From Mesorhizobium loti (GTDB lineage: Bacteria > Pseudomonadota > Alphaproteobacteria > Rhizobiales > Rhizobiaceae): a stretch of 64,000 bases of DNA. Positions within the stretch are counted from its first letter, which is position 1. Every line of letters begins with the position of its first letter. The notes beneath the pieces are model-generated. The model saw only the letters and a program-made list of their open reading frames with translations, ran no database searches and was not told the origin of the DNA. Shown piece by piece: positions 17,355-25,702 of the stretch. Position numbers and translations under genes: made by a program. The DNA lies in contig NZ_LPWA01000090.1 in NCBI RefSeq assembly GCF_001510895.1, positions 1 to 64,000 on the forward strand, written 5' to 3'.

Positions 17355-17612
17355 TCACCAATCAAACACGTCAAAACATGGGTCCCTAATTGTGCGCGGT
17401 TTGCGCTGGCCGTTGTCGGGTAGAGGGTAGTCAACGCCCTCTTGTCCGAAGATCTGGTTGCTCCTTGCGCCGTGAATGACCTCACCGGACGGGATGGACT
17501 CGTGGCCGCGGCGACTGTCGATCCAGGCAGCACCCTGAGGCTGCTCGATCAGATCGTCGCTCTCACTGCTGAAGAGGGTATCGGGTCCGGTCATGCCAAG
17601 AGGGTTTGCCAT
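17355..17612 (-). CDS. Small ORF between the nod box and ttsI, unknown function
   Basis: This 85-residue ORF starts at ATG 17612 with AGGAG about 9 bases upstream and ends 4 bases before ttsI, an arrangement that suggests translational coupling (ttsI has only a weak site of its own). The product (MANPLGMTGPDTLFSSESDD... to ...FDVFDW) is polar, without membrane segment or known motif. I recognise no family. It may be a leader for ttsI translation rather than a functional protein. Confidence 0.45.
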   Translation of the reverse strand: MANPLGMTGPDTLFSSESDDLIEQPQGAAWIDSRRGHESIPSGEVIHGARSNQIFGQEGVDYPLPDNGQRKPRTIRDPCFDVFDW

Positions 17613-17662
17613 CGGACATACTCCTGATGATGGCCCCCATGGCACTTTTAATACTTTACTAT

Positions 17663-17713
17663 GGGTTCTTGAAAATCGATTGCTTGGATAGTGTTCATCC
17701 GCGTTGCGGATGG
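17663..17713 (-). promoter_or_regulatory. nod box (NodD-binding site) upstream of ttsI
   Basis: The minus strand carries ATCCGCAACGCGGATG, then ATCCAAGCAATCGATTTT. Both halves show the NodD ATC-N9-GAT motif, and the second half is close to the nod-box consensus. It points towards ttsI about 310 bases downstream. In other rhizobia a nod box ahead of ttsI makes type III secretion depend on flavonoids and NodD. Confidence 0.88.
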
Positions 17714-18005
17714 GTCACTTTCCGCCCTTCCACTTTGAGACCTCGCCGACTGCGCGCGCCAAGTGCGGTCCGCCAGACAGTTCCTCCGGTATGGCCTCCC
17801 GCTCCTGGCTGTCTCGCACCTCACTTTACCGCTGCTACGCCGCAGCCTGTTCGCTGCCGCAGTTCTTCGTGACTGAGCGCCCCAGTCCAATTTGCGCCGG
17901 TATTCGCCGGGCCATATGTGACTGTGCAGGTTTAGTCGCAATTCGTTTCGTTTGAGCTTGTTTCCTGCGGCCGCGACCGCGCGGTCCACGTCCTCGACCG
18001 TGCCT
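17714..18005. other. Intergenic stretch upstream of the nod box
   Basis: Open frames here are short and unlike any family I know. It appears to separate the type III locus from the gene fragment at 18.0-18.2 kb. Confidence 0.3.
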
Positions 18006-18215
18006 TCGGGCCAGGTCGCCGAAGGCCCCGATCTGGTGCTCTATTTCAAGCACATGACGGTGCTCAAGGGGAACTCTGAGTACAGGCTGCACTTCAACGA
18101 GACGGACGCCCTCACCGATAGCCAGCGCGGCTATGCCGAGGCACAGCTCAAACTGTTCGACAGCTGGTATGCGCAATGGTCGCGGCAGCCTGCGATGGCG
18201 AGATACGCCGCCTGA
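18006..18215 (+). pseudogene. C-terminal fragment of an enzyme, possibly DapA/aldolase-like
   Basis: About 70 residues read as a normal bacterial protein end: EGPDLVLYFKHMTVLKGNSEYRLHFNETDALTDSQRGYAEAQLKLFDSWYAQW, then a stop at 18213-18215. The matching N-terminal part is absent: upstream the frame turns into Ser/Thr/Ala-rich sequence without family features. The pattern reminds me of the C termini of dihydrodipicolinate-synthase-family proteins, but I hold this loosely. It looks like a gene truncated at the junction between the type III locus and the next catabolic cluster. Confidence 0.35.
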
Positions 18216-18319
18216 GCCCGTGACGCGGCAGGGTTCATGGGTAATCAGAAATCCAGAGTATGCGAGCAGCGCTCGCCGCTATGGCTTCTTGAAGCCCAAG
18301 GCAAATACTACAGCCGGCC

Positions 18320-19078
18320 CTATTTGCGGACTGGAGGTCTTTTAGTGGCGGGCTGCACTCCGACGCCATTGCGGCTTGCGCCATCCGATTCATGATCGGC
18401 GATCAGCGAAAGATACCGCTCCAAGGCCTTCGCGAACTTGGCGTGCCAGATGTCATGCGCAGTGGCGAGCTTGCCGTCGCGTAGGCTTTCGAAGAGTTTG
18501 ACCACATACTTCTCGGCATCGCCCTTTCGGTCGGTGTAAACGACGCCCAATTGATGGTTAAAGCGCCTAACGTCTGCAGTGAGTTCGGAAAAATAGCGAA
18601 TTGTCCGCTGCAGTCCCGTCGCGTCGATGATCGCCTGCTGGAACTCGAGATCGTTGCGAACCGTTTCAGCCTGGCTATCGAGCTTCGCGAACTTGACGGC
18701 ATTTTCTGCCAGCTTTTCCAACCGTTTTAGGTCAACCGAGGCGAGACGGCCTGGCTCCGCCAGGAGATGGTCCAGCGCGATTTTCCCGAGTGCCATGCGA
18801 ATATTGTAGACCTCGGTGACGCTGTCTGCGTCCACCGCCCTGACAGATGCTCCCTTGTTCCGCTTGAGCTCGACGAATCCCTCGCGGGCAAGCAGGCGTA
18901 GCGCTTCTCGGACCGGATGTCGGGAGACATTCAGCATGTCGGTCAGTTGCTGCTCGACCAGCCGGTCGCCGGGTTTGAAGTGCCCGGCGATGATCGCGTT
19001 GCGGATTTGCTCCGCAGCGAACTGCGTGCTTTCCATCTGCGTCATAGGGGCCAGAATGGCGCCTGCTTCATTTGCGCG
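18320..19078 (-). CDS. GntR-family (FadR-type) transcriptional regulator
   Basis: This 252-residue protein has a winged helix-turn-helix at the N terminus (IRNAIIAGHFKPGDRLVEQQLTDMLNVSRHPVREALRLLAREGFVEL) and an all-helical FCD ligand domain (DLEFQQAIIDATGLQRTIRYFSELTADVRRF, then HDIWHAKFAKALERYLSLI). I chose ATG 19078, which has GAGGAT 6 bases upstream; starts at 19123 and 19045 are possible. It lies at the edge of the 19.3-33 kb catabolic island. Palindromes sharing a TTGT/ACAA-type core lie ahead of the island's divergent operons, so it is the likely repressor responding to a pathway metabolite. Confidence 0.88.
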   Translation of the reverse strand, partial: RANEAGAILAPMTQMESTQFAAEQIRNAIIAGHFKPGDRLVEQQLTDMLNVSRHPVREALRLLAREGFVELKRNKGASVRAVDADSVTEVYNIRMALGKIALDHLLAEPGRLASVDLKRLEKLAENAVKFAKLDSQAETVRNDLEFQQAIIDATGLQRTIRYFSELTADVRRFNHQLGVVYTDRKGDAEKYVVKLFESLRDGKLATAHDIWHAKFAKALERYLSLIADHESDGASRNGVGVQPATKRPPVRK

Positions 19079-19125
19079 TCGCATCGAAATCCTCATCAGG
19101 CGACCGCAAGAGATCGGCTGCACAG

Positions 19126-19150
19126 GCTATCAGAATGTAGACTATATACG
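19126..19150. promoter_or_regulatory. Possible GntR half-operator upstream of the regulator gene
   Basis: GAATGTAGACTATATAC, about 55 bases before the GntR start, shares the core TGTAGAC with GATTGTCTACAATC near 28.28 kb and GATTGTAGATAATC near 29.10 kb. It is less symmetrical, so autoregulation is tentative. Confidence 0.35.
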
Positions 19151-19258
19151 AATCCCATCACCCGATGAGAAGCCTGCCATCAGGCTATTCTCATGGAACA
19201 AGTGGAAAAAGTCCTGTCCCGTCGACTTGCCCTCCTCGCATCCGAATGCGGTTCCTGC

Positions 19259-20314
19259 TTAAACCAGATAGTTACGCTGAAGCGCCCAATCGGCTTCGCT
19301 GAATCGATCCCGGGCAAAGTTGAGCTGATGCCAGTACGGATAGAGGGAAGGAATTGCACTCACCTCGTCGAGGCGCTTCTTCTCGTCCACGCTGAGCTCC
19401 AGCTCTACGGCCGAGATGTTGTCCAGGAAATGCGCGTCGGTCACCCTGCCAACGACCAGCGAGGTGATCCAGGGGCGATCCAGCAGCCACGCCAGCGCGA
19501 CCTGCGCGGCGGTGACGCAACGGTTCTCGGCGATCGCCACGAGTTCGTCGACAATACGCCAGAGCCGCTCCGCGTCGCGGATCGGCGGTTCCGTCCAGCC
19601 TTTGGCTTGCCTCGAGCCGGGCGGGGTGGGCTGGCCACGGCGATGTTCGCCGGTCAGGAGTCCGCCGGCGAGCGGGCTCCAGACGAGCACGCCCAGGCCT
19701 TGATCCACCGCGATCGGCAACAGCTCATACTCGGCTTCGCCCGCTTCGAGCGTGTAGTGGATCTGCTGGGTGACGAAGCGCTGGTAGCCATGCCTTTCGC
19801 TGACACCGAGCGCCTTCATGACCTGCGAACCGGTATAGTTGGAGCAGCCGGTGTAGCGGATCTTGCCCTGGCTCACCAGCGTGTCCAGGGCATGAAGCAT
19901 CTCGTCCAGCGGCGTCAGGCCGTCCCATTCGTGCATGTAGTAGATATCGATGACATCGGTCTTGAGCCGCTTCAGGCTCTTTTCGCATTCCCTGATCAAG
20001 TGATAGCGTGAGACGCCCTCGTCATTGGGGCCGGGGCCAATGCGCATCCGTGCCTTGGACGAAATCAGGATGTCCTGGCGCCGGCCCCCAAGGGCTTCGG
20101 CGAGGATCTCCTCGGAACGGCCCGTCGAGTACATGTTCGACGTGTCGAAGACGTTGATGCCTGCGTCGAGGCAGGTTCCGACGAGCTTGCCTGCTTCCTC
20201 CACGCCATGATTGCCGGCGGCCGAGAACATCCCTTCGCCGCCGAAGGTGAAGGTGCCCATGCTCAGCACCGAGACCTTGAGGCCGGTCCTGCCCAGCGTG
20301 CGGTACTTCATCAT
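19259..20314 (-). CDS. Aldo/keto reductase
   Basis: This 351-residue TIM-barrel NADPH-dependent oxidoreductase has the catalytic tetrad visible: Asp and Tyr in FDTSNMYSTGRSEE (about residues 56-69), Lys in ILISSKARM, and His in YYMHEWD. The cofactor-binding GVLVWSPLAGGLLTGEHR and later SLVVGRVTDAHFLDN are typical. The substrate cannot be read from sequence; the neighbours suggest a sugar-derived carbonyl. It is the last gene of the minus-strand catabolic run, following the SMP-30-like gene by 34 bases. Confidence 0.9.
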   Translation of the reverse strand: MMKYRTLGRTGLKVSVLSMGTFTFGGEGMFSAAGNHGVEEAGKLVGTCLDAGINVFDTSNMYSTGRSEEILAEALGGRRQDILISSKARMRIGPGPNDEGVSRYHLIRECEKSLKRLKTDVIDIYYMHEWDGLTPLDEMLHALDTLVSQGKIRYTGCSNYTGSQVMKALGVSERHGYQRFVTQQIHYTLEAGEAEYELLPIAVDQGLGVLVWSPLAGGLLTGEHRRGQPTPPGSRQAKGWTEPPIRDAERLWRIVDELVAIAENRCVTAAQVALAWLLDRPWITSLVVGRVTDAHFLDNISAVELELSVDEKKRLDEVSAIPSLYPYWHQLNFARDRFSEADWALQRNYLV

Positions 20315-20348
20315 CCACTCCCTCTTGCCGTGTGACGAAAGTAGCGAC

Positions 20349-21263
20349 TTACTTCGAACCGGACGCGCGCGTGTTCAGATAGACGGCATAAAGGCTGCTG
20401 CTTGCAGCGATGAACAGACGGTTGAGCTTAGGGCCACCGAAACAGATTGTTGGCCACCGGTTCCGGCACCAGGATCTTTCCCAACAACTCGCCTGTCGGC
20501 GCATAGCAGTGAACGCCGTCGCCGGCTGACACCCAGACATTCTCCTCGATATCCAGCCTGATGCCGTCCGGGATCCCGGGGTCGATTTCGGCGAGTACAC
20601 CACGGGCGGTCAGCTTTCCGGCTTCGCTTACCGAGAACTTCCGGACATGGTGGGGCTTGTCGTGGCCATGGGAGCGGCCGCTGTCCGCGATATAGAGGGT
20701 CTTCTCGTCAACCGAAAACGCGAGGCCGTTCGGCATGTCGAAGTCGTCCACGACCACCGACAGTTCGCCGTTCGCGGGATCCAGGCGATAGACGTTGCGC
20801 GTGCCCGTCTCGCTCTCGGCCTTGTTGCCTCATAGTCTGTCAGGATCCCGTACAGCGGATCGGTGAACCACACGGCACCGTCCGACGTCACCACGACATC
20901 GTTGGGCGAATTGAGCCGCTTTCCCCGATAGCTGTCCGCCAGGAGGGTTATGCTGCCGTCATATTCGGTCCGGGTGACGCGCCGCGCCCCATGCTCGCAC
21001 GAGACAAGCCGGCCTCGCCGGTCGCGGGTGTTGCCATTCGAGAAGTTGGACGGATACCGGAACAGGTCGACATGGCCGCTCTGTTCGTCCCATTTGAGCA
21101 TGCGATTGTTCGGGATGTCGCTGAAAACCAGGAACCGGCCATCCGCGAAATAGACCGGCCCTTCGGCCCAGCGCGTGCCGCTGTAGAGGCGCTCCAACCG
21201 ACAGACCGGAATGATGAACTTGCTGAAGCGCGTATCCAGCGCCTCGAAATACTGCGTTTCCAT
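20349..21263 (-). pseudogene. SMP-30/gluconolactonase-like beta-propeller, two frameshifts
   Basis: Three frame segments together give a complete propeller of about 304 residues: METQYFEALDTRF to YGILTDYE, then GNKAESETGTRNVYRLDP to EPVANN, then FGGPKLNRLFIAASSSLYAVYLNTRASGSK. Family motifs are present: RWAEGPVYF, the metal-ligand region RLNSPNDVVVTSDGAVWFTDP, FDMPNGLAFS with ADSGRS, and GIPDGIRLD. A missing G near 20826-20829 and an extra T/A near 20440-20442 explain both breaks. If intact it would hydrolyse a sugar or other lactone, fitting the sugar-acid genes nearby. Confidence 0.82.
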
Positions 21264-21323
21264 ACCGAGCCTCCTCCCATGCGGTCGAGCGGCACTCCTC
21301 CGTCGACGCGCGTTTCTGCCTGC

Positions 21324-22270
21324 TCAAACCTTCTGGGTTGCGAGGATGCGCTTCTTTGCCGACACGAAGGATGCCAGGCAGCGGTCGCGCCAACCGCGCT
21401 TCCGGGCCAACTGCTCGGTCGGCGTCACGACTCGCATTGCCGCGTCGATCTTCGCCACCAGTTGAGGCGACCAAGGGCGGGGATCGGCTTGTTCCCTGGC
21501 GAGGCCCTCATACATCGGGCCAAGGTTGCGGCAGTATTCCGCGACGCCTTGGCTTGCGTTGAGATCGATCGTCTCGAACGGCCCCATGAAGAACCAGCGC
21601 AGACCGAGGCCGTCCTTGATCGCCTTGTCGATGGCATCGACATCGCAGATACCGTCCTCGACGAGACGAAACGCTTCCCCGAGAACCGCGCTCTGCAGGC
21701 GATTGACCAGGAAGCCGTTGATCTCGCGGGTCAGCGTCACCGGGGATTGGCCGACATTCCGCATCAGCCCCACTGCCCGCTGACCGTGGACGCTTCCGTC
21801 CATGGCGCCGGGATTATCTCGACCAACGGGATCAGATGCGGTGGATTGATCGGATGGACGACTAGGCACCGCGCCGCATTGCGGAGGCCCTCGGTGAACG
21901 AGGAGGCAGGCAGTCCGGATGTGGAGCTTCCGATCACTGTGGAGGATGAGACAAGTTCGTCCAGCGCTTTGTATAAAGATCGCTTTATCTCGACGCGTTC
22001 AGGCAAGCTCTCCTGGATGTAGTCGACATTCGCGACCGCCTTGGCCAGGTCTGTGGTGGTATGAAGTCGCGACATCACGGCATCGATGCCGTCCGGTCCG
22101 GCCAGTTCTTCTTTCTCGAGGTCGACAAGCGCCTGCCGGACGAATGCGGTCGTAGCGGCCAGGGCATCTTCGGAAATATCGAAGATGCGGACTTCGTGAC
22201 CCGCACACGCAAACACGAGCGCCCAGGAGGAGCCGACGACCCCTGTGCCCAGAATCGCTACCATCGCCAT
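21324..22270 (-). pseudogene. CryL-like 3-hydroxyacyl-CoA/L-gulonate/carnitine dehydrogenase, frameshifted
   Basis: The N-terminal part has the Rossmann motif MVAILGTGVVGSSWALVFACAGHEVRIFD and SLPERVEIKRSLYKALDELV, ending in HPINPPHLIPLVEIIPAPWT. The C-terminal part (MRNVGQSPVTLTREINGFLVNRLQSAVLGEAFRLVEDGICDVDAIDKAIKDGLGLRW) is the dimerisation domain. A missing base near 21776-21783 separates them; restoring it gives TEASTVSRAVGLMRNVG and about 315 residues, normal for lambda-crystallin/L-gulonate 3-dehydrogenase or carnitine dehydrogenase. The reaction is NAD-linked oxidation of a 3-hydroxy acid; the substrate is unknown. Confidence 0.82.
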
Positions 22271-22333
22271 CGGCGTTCTCCATCCCGCAGTGTTGATAGT
22301 TGGCGCGTCGACGCGTTCGTCCGTCTGATCCTG

Positions 22334-22753
22334 CTACAGCGAGATCGACAGGTTCTTCACCGGAAGGGCCCCTGCGCCGCGATATGCGGTGATCTCGATT
22401 TCGAAGAGATATTCAGGTCCGCCGAGCGGGCTGCAGGTTACGCAACTGGCCGGAAAAATGCCCCGGAACTTCTCGCCCATATAGGCCATGACTTCCGCGA
22501 CGTCTTCCTGGCGCGGAATAAAGATGCGGCGACGCACGACATCCGCAAGGCTGCTGCCGACTGCCGCCAACGCGCCCTCGACATTCTTCATCGCCTGCCT
22601 TGCCTGCTCGATCGCCGTATCGGGCATCGCGCGCGTCTTGTAGTCACGTCCCGCGGTCAGGGACATGAAGATCCAGTTGTCGAGGCCGACGATCCGCGAA
22701 TAGCCTTCCTTGTCTTCCAGGATGCTGCCGGACTTGAGCTTGACGAGTTCCAT
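22334..22753 (-). CDS. RidA/YjgF-family deaminase-like protein
   Basis: This 139-residue trimeric RidA-fold protein has VMAYMGEKFRGIFPASCVTCSPLGGPEYLFEIEITAYRG, which contains the family C-terminal signature, including Glu in FEIEITA. The Arg usually used to bind carboxylates (for example in PARxxV) is replaced here by PASCVT. It may therefore act on a different substrate than 2-aminoacrylate. It sits between the SDR and CryL-like genes, so it is probably part of the same pathway, for example handling a reactive imine or enamine. Confidence 0.82.
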   Translation of the reverse strand: MELVKLKSGSILEDKEGYSRIVGLDNWIFMSLTAGRDYKTRAMPDTAIEQARQAMKNVEGALAAVGSSLADVVRRRIFIPRQEDVAEVMAYMGEKFRGIFPASCVTCSPLGGPEYLFEIEITAYRGAGALPVKNLSISL

Positions 22754-22773
22754 TTGTTCTCAGTATTCCAGGA

Positions 22774-23535
22774 TCAGATCGAGATGCCGCCGTCGATCGC
22801 CACCGTCTGCCCGGTGATCAGCGCGCCGGCGAAACCGAGATAGACGATGAGCTCGGCGACATCGGCCGTGGTGCAGACTTTCTTCAAAGGCGTGCTGGCG
22901 ATGGTGCTCTGGCGACGCTCCTCCGACCATTCGATGCCCCACGAGCTTTCGACGACGCCTGGCGCCACGGCGTTGACCCGCACATCGGGAGCGAGCGCGC
23001 GCGCCAGGTTCTTGGTCAGGTTGATGACGGCTGCCTTGGAGCCGCTATAGGCAATGGTGCTCGCCACCGCTCCGAAGCCCGCGATCGAGGCCGTGTTGAC
23101 GATCGACCCCTTGGCCGCCTTGAGAGCAGGCGCCGCCGCCTTCGAGCATCGGAACACGCTCATCAGGTTGACGTTGAGGAGACTCGCCCACAGTTCCTCC
23201 GTGATGCCGTCCAGATCGTTGATCGGCACCGGGACTTTCACGCCCGGTATTCCCGCGTTGTTGACGAGCAGGTCGAGACGGCCGAGCTTCGCCACCGCTT
23301 CCAGCACCATCGCCTTGGCTTGCCCTGCATCGCCGACATCGCCTGGAGCGCCGATGACGTCGAGCCCCTCCTTGCGGAACGCGGCGAGAGCCGCCTCGCC
23401 GCGCTCGTCCGCCGGCAGATAGTTTATTGCGACCTTGGCCCCGGCCTTGGCCATGATGCGCGCGGCCTCCAGGCCGATGCCCGAGGCGCCGCCGGTGACG
23501 AGCGCCGCCTTTCCCGTGAGATTGAACGAGATCAT
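22774..23535 (-). CDS. Short-chain dehydrogenase/reductase (SDR)
   Basis: This 253-residue classical SDR has the cofactor motif TGGASGIG at about residues 14-21, NNAG near 92, catalytic Ser in VNTASIAG, and YSGSK for Tyr/Lys near 160. The absence of an acidic residue at the end of beta-2 (AINYLPADER) hints at NADP(H) use. I chose ATG 23535 (MISFNLTGKAALVTGG); an ATG 15 bases upstream is possible. It follows the ABC ATPase gene by about 35 bases in the same operon. Substrate unknown. Confidence 0.9.
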   Translation of the reverse strand: MISFNLTGKAALVTGGASGIGLEAARIMAKAGAKVAINYLPADERGEAALAAFRKEGLDVIGAPGDVGDAGQAKAMVLEAVAKLGRLDLLVNNAGIPGVKVPVPINDLDGITEELWASLLNVNLMSVFRCSKAAAPALKAAKGSIVNTASIAGFGAVASTIAYSGSKAAVINLTKNLARALAPDVRVNAVAPGVVESSWGIEWSEERRQSTIASTPLKKVCTTADVAELIVYLGFAGALITGQTVAIDGGISI

Positions 23536-23571
23536 GAGTTTAACCTTCAATGCTGTGTCGAACGGTATCCG

Positions 23572-24330
23572 CTAGGCGACTGAACTTCTGACGACTTCAA
23601 GGGGCTTGCGCTTCTCGCGCCGCAGGAACTTCTGCGTCTGTTCTTTCTGGGGATTGTCGATCACCTCTTCGGCGGTGCCGATTTCACAGACCTGGCCCTG
23701 ATGCAGGAAGGCAACGCGGTCGGCCGATTCACGGGCGAAGTTGATGTCGTGCGTGACGACCACCATGGTCATCCCCTCGCTCTTCAGGAGCCGCATGGCC
23801 TCTAGAACTTCGCCCACCAGTTCCGGATCAAGTGCCGATGTGACCTCGTCGAAAAGCATGTAGCTAGGCTCCATCGCCAGCGCACGCGCGATCGCGAGCC
23901 GCTGCTGCTGGCCGCCTGAGAGCTGTGACGGCAGGTTATCGCTCTTGTCGCCAAGTCCCACATGCTCGAGATGTTTTCGGGCGAGCTCGCGCGCCTCCTT
24001 GCGGCTGCGCTTCGCGACGACGCGCGGTGCGAGCGCGACGTTCTCCAGCGCGGTCAGGTGAGGGAACGCATTGTACTGCTGGAACACGATGCCGACCTTC
24101 TGGCGCAGCTTATTGATATCCGTCTTCGGATCGTGGACGCTGATGCCATCGACGAGGATTTCGCCGCCTTGAATCGGCTCGAGCCCGTTGATGCATTGCA
24201 GCAGCGTCGATTTTCCCGACCCGCTCGCACCTATGAGGCAGACGAGCTCGCCCTTCTCGATCGTGAGATCGATGCCCTTCAGCACGACCACGGATCCGAA
24301 GGCTTTTCGGACGTTGCTTATGCGGATCAT
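23572..24330 (-). CDS. ABC transporter ATP-binding protein, polar amino acid type
   Basis: This 252-residue ATPase of the GlnQ/HisP class has Walker A GASGSGKST at about residues 34-42, Q loop VFQQYNAFPHLT, signature LSGGQQQRLAIARAL, Walker B YMLFDEVTSALDP and switch His in VVVTHD. It energises uptake by the two permeases encoded just upstream (overlap of 4 bases with the nearer one) and the binding protein at 25.7-26.5 kb. Confidence 0.95.
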   Translation of the reverse strand: MIRISNVRKAFGSVVVLKGIDLTIEKGELVCLIGASGSGKSTLLQCINGLEPIQGGEILVDGISVHDPKTDINKLRQKVGIVFQQYNAFPHLTALENVALAPRVVAKRSRKEARELARKHLEHVGLGDKSDNLPSQLSGGQQQRLAIARALAMEPSYMLFDEVTSALDPELVGEVLEAMRLLKSEGMTMVVVTHDINFARESADRVAFLHQGQVCEIGTAEEVIDNPQKEQTQKFLRREKRKPLEVVRSSVA

Positions 24331-24983
24331 ACGCGGACCTTTCTTTCGAGGTGCCGGCTGTACCGGGAAACAGGATAGCAGATGACGAAATAGAAAAGCC
24401 CCGCCCCCATCAGCAGCAGCCAGGTCTCATGTGTCCTTGTGATAAGGATCTGGGTGGAACGCATATATTCGACGTAGCCGACAACGCCTGCGAGAGCGCT
24501 GTCCTTGATCAGGCTGAGGACGAGCCCGATCCACGGGGCAAGAGCCGTCCTGAACGCCAGGGGTATCGATATGTACAAAAGCTCCTGATAGCCGTTCATA
24601 CCAAGCGAACGAGCACTCTTGCGATATTGAGACGGGACCGAGAGGAGGCCCGCCCGGACCACTTCGGCGGTCACCGCCGACATCCAGGCGCCAAGCGCGA
24701 CAGTACCGAACCAGAACGGCGAAGAACCGAAACCCAGTATCGACAGCAAACTGTTGGCGAGTATCAGTTGGATGAGCATCGGAACGCTTCGCAGAATGTC
24801 GATGAAGGGAGCCGTGGCGATCCTCATGGTCAGCGACACGGTGCGCAGCCAGCCCAGGACGATCCCGCCGAGAGTGCCGATCAAGGTGGCCGCGACGGCA
24901 AGCCTGACAGTATTAAGCACACCCTCCGTCAGGAAATAGGCGTCCGACCAGGCAAGACCTTGGTTTGCGAAGGAAAACTGCAC
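24327..24983 (-). CDS. ABC transporter permease, polar amino acid type (1)
   Basis: This 218-residue inner-membrane protein has about five helices and the coupling motif SARSLGMNGYQELLYISIPLAFRTALAPWIG (EAA loop) near residue 130. It belongs to the HisMQ family, which pairs two permeases. It ends in an overlap with the ATPase start and begins 3 bases after the second permease, so all three are co-translated. Confidence 0.93.
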   Translation of the reverse strand: MQFSFANQGLAWSDAYFLTEGVLNTVRLAVAATLIGTLGGIVLGWLRTVSLTMRIATAPFIDILRSVPMLIQLILANSLLSILGFGSSPFWFGTVALGAWMSAVTAEVVRAGLLSVPSQYRKSARSLGMNGYQELLYISIPLAFRTALAPWIGLVLSLIKDSALAGVVGYVEYMRSTQILITRTHETWLLLMGAGLFYFVICYPVSRYSRHLERKVRV

Positions 24984-24985
24984 GC

Positions 24986-25648
24986 CTAGCTCCTATAGAT
25001 GAGCCGGAAGGCCAGCTGCGACGAGAACTGCAGTCCTTTGGCGATGAGGTAATAGATCAGGGCCGTGACCAGGAAGAACTCGAACGTTCGGAACGATGCC
25101 GACTGCGCGTATTGCGTGGCCCCCGAGAGCTCCTGCAATCCGACGAGCATGCCAAGCGAGGTGTTCAGCATCCCCCAAATGCCCTGGGTGACATAGGCAA
25201 GGAAGATCACCTTGAACATCTGCGGAAAGATTACATGCATAAAGCTCTGTGGACTGGTCATGCCGAGCGAGCGCGACGCGGACATTTGCTGCCTCGGGAT
25301 AGCGGCCAGGCCGCCCCGAAAGATCTCGGTCATGTATCCGGCGTTGTTGAAGGAAACGGCAATGAGGACGGCAGCGTAGCTGGGGATATTGATATGGAAC
25401 GCGCCGACCCCGAAATAGAACAAATAGAGCTGAAAGACGGCAGGCGTGTTGCGCGACAGCTCCACCCACCAGGTCGAAAAGCGGTAAGCCCACCCCTCCC
25501 CCTGCTGGCGCGCGACAGCCATTGGCATCGCGATCAGCGTGCCGATGACGAAGGAAAGGACAGTGATCTGGATCGTCACCCATGCTCCGGCCAGCAGCAG
25601 CGGGAGTGAATCCCAGACGATGGACCAATAGAACTGATAGCCGTTCAT
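24986..25648 (-). CDS. ABC transporter permease, polar amino acid type (2)
   Basis: This 220-residue HisMQ-family permease has the EAA loop SASRSLGMTSPQSFMHVIFPQMFKVIFLAYVTQGIWG and helices around LSFVIGTLIAMPMAVARQ and VELSRNTPAVFQLYLFYFGVG. It forms the heterodimeric channel with the adjacent permease. It lies 54 bases downstream of the binding-protein gene. Confidence 0.93.
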   Translation of the reverse strand: MNGYQFYWSIVWDSLPLLLAGAWVTIQITVLSFVIGTLIAMPMAVARQQGEGWAYRFSTWWVELSRNTPAVFQLYLFYFGVGAFHINIPSYAAVLIAVSFNNAGYMTEIFRGGLAAIPRQQMSASRSLGMTSPQSFMHVIFPQMFKVIFLAYVTQGIWGMLNTSLGMLVGLQELSGATQYAQSASFRTFEFFLVTALIYYLIAKGLQFSSQLAFRLIYRS

Positions 25649-25702
25649 ACCGTCATCCCAGGCCTCGCCGGCAGCGCTACCCTGCCGGCGAGAGCCTTGT
25701 GA

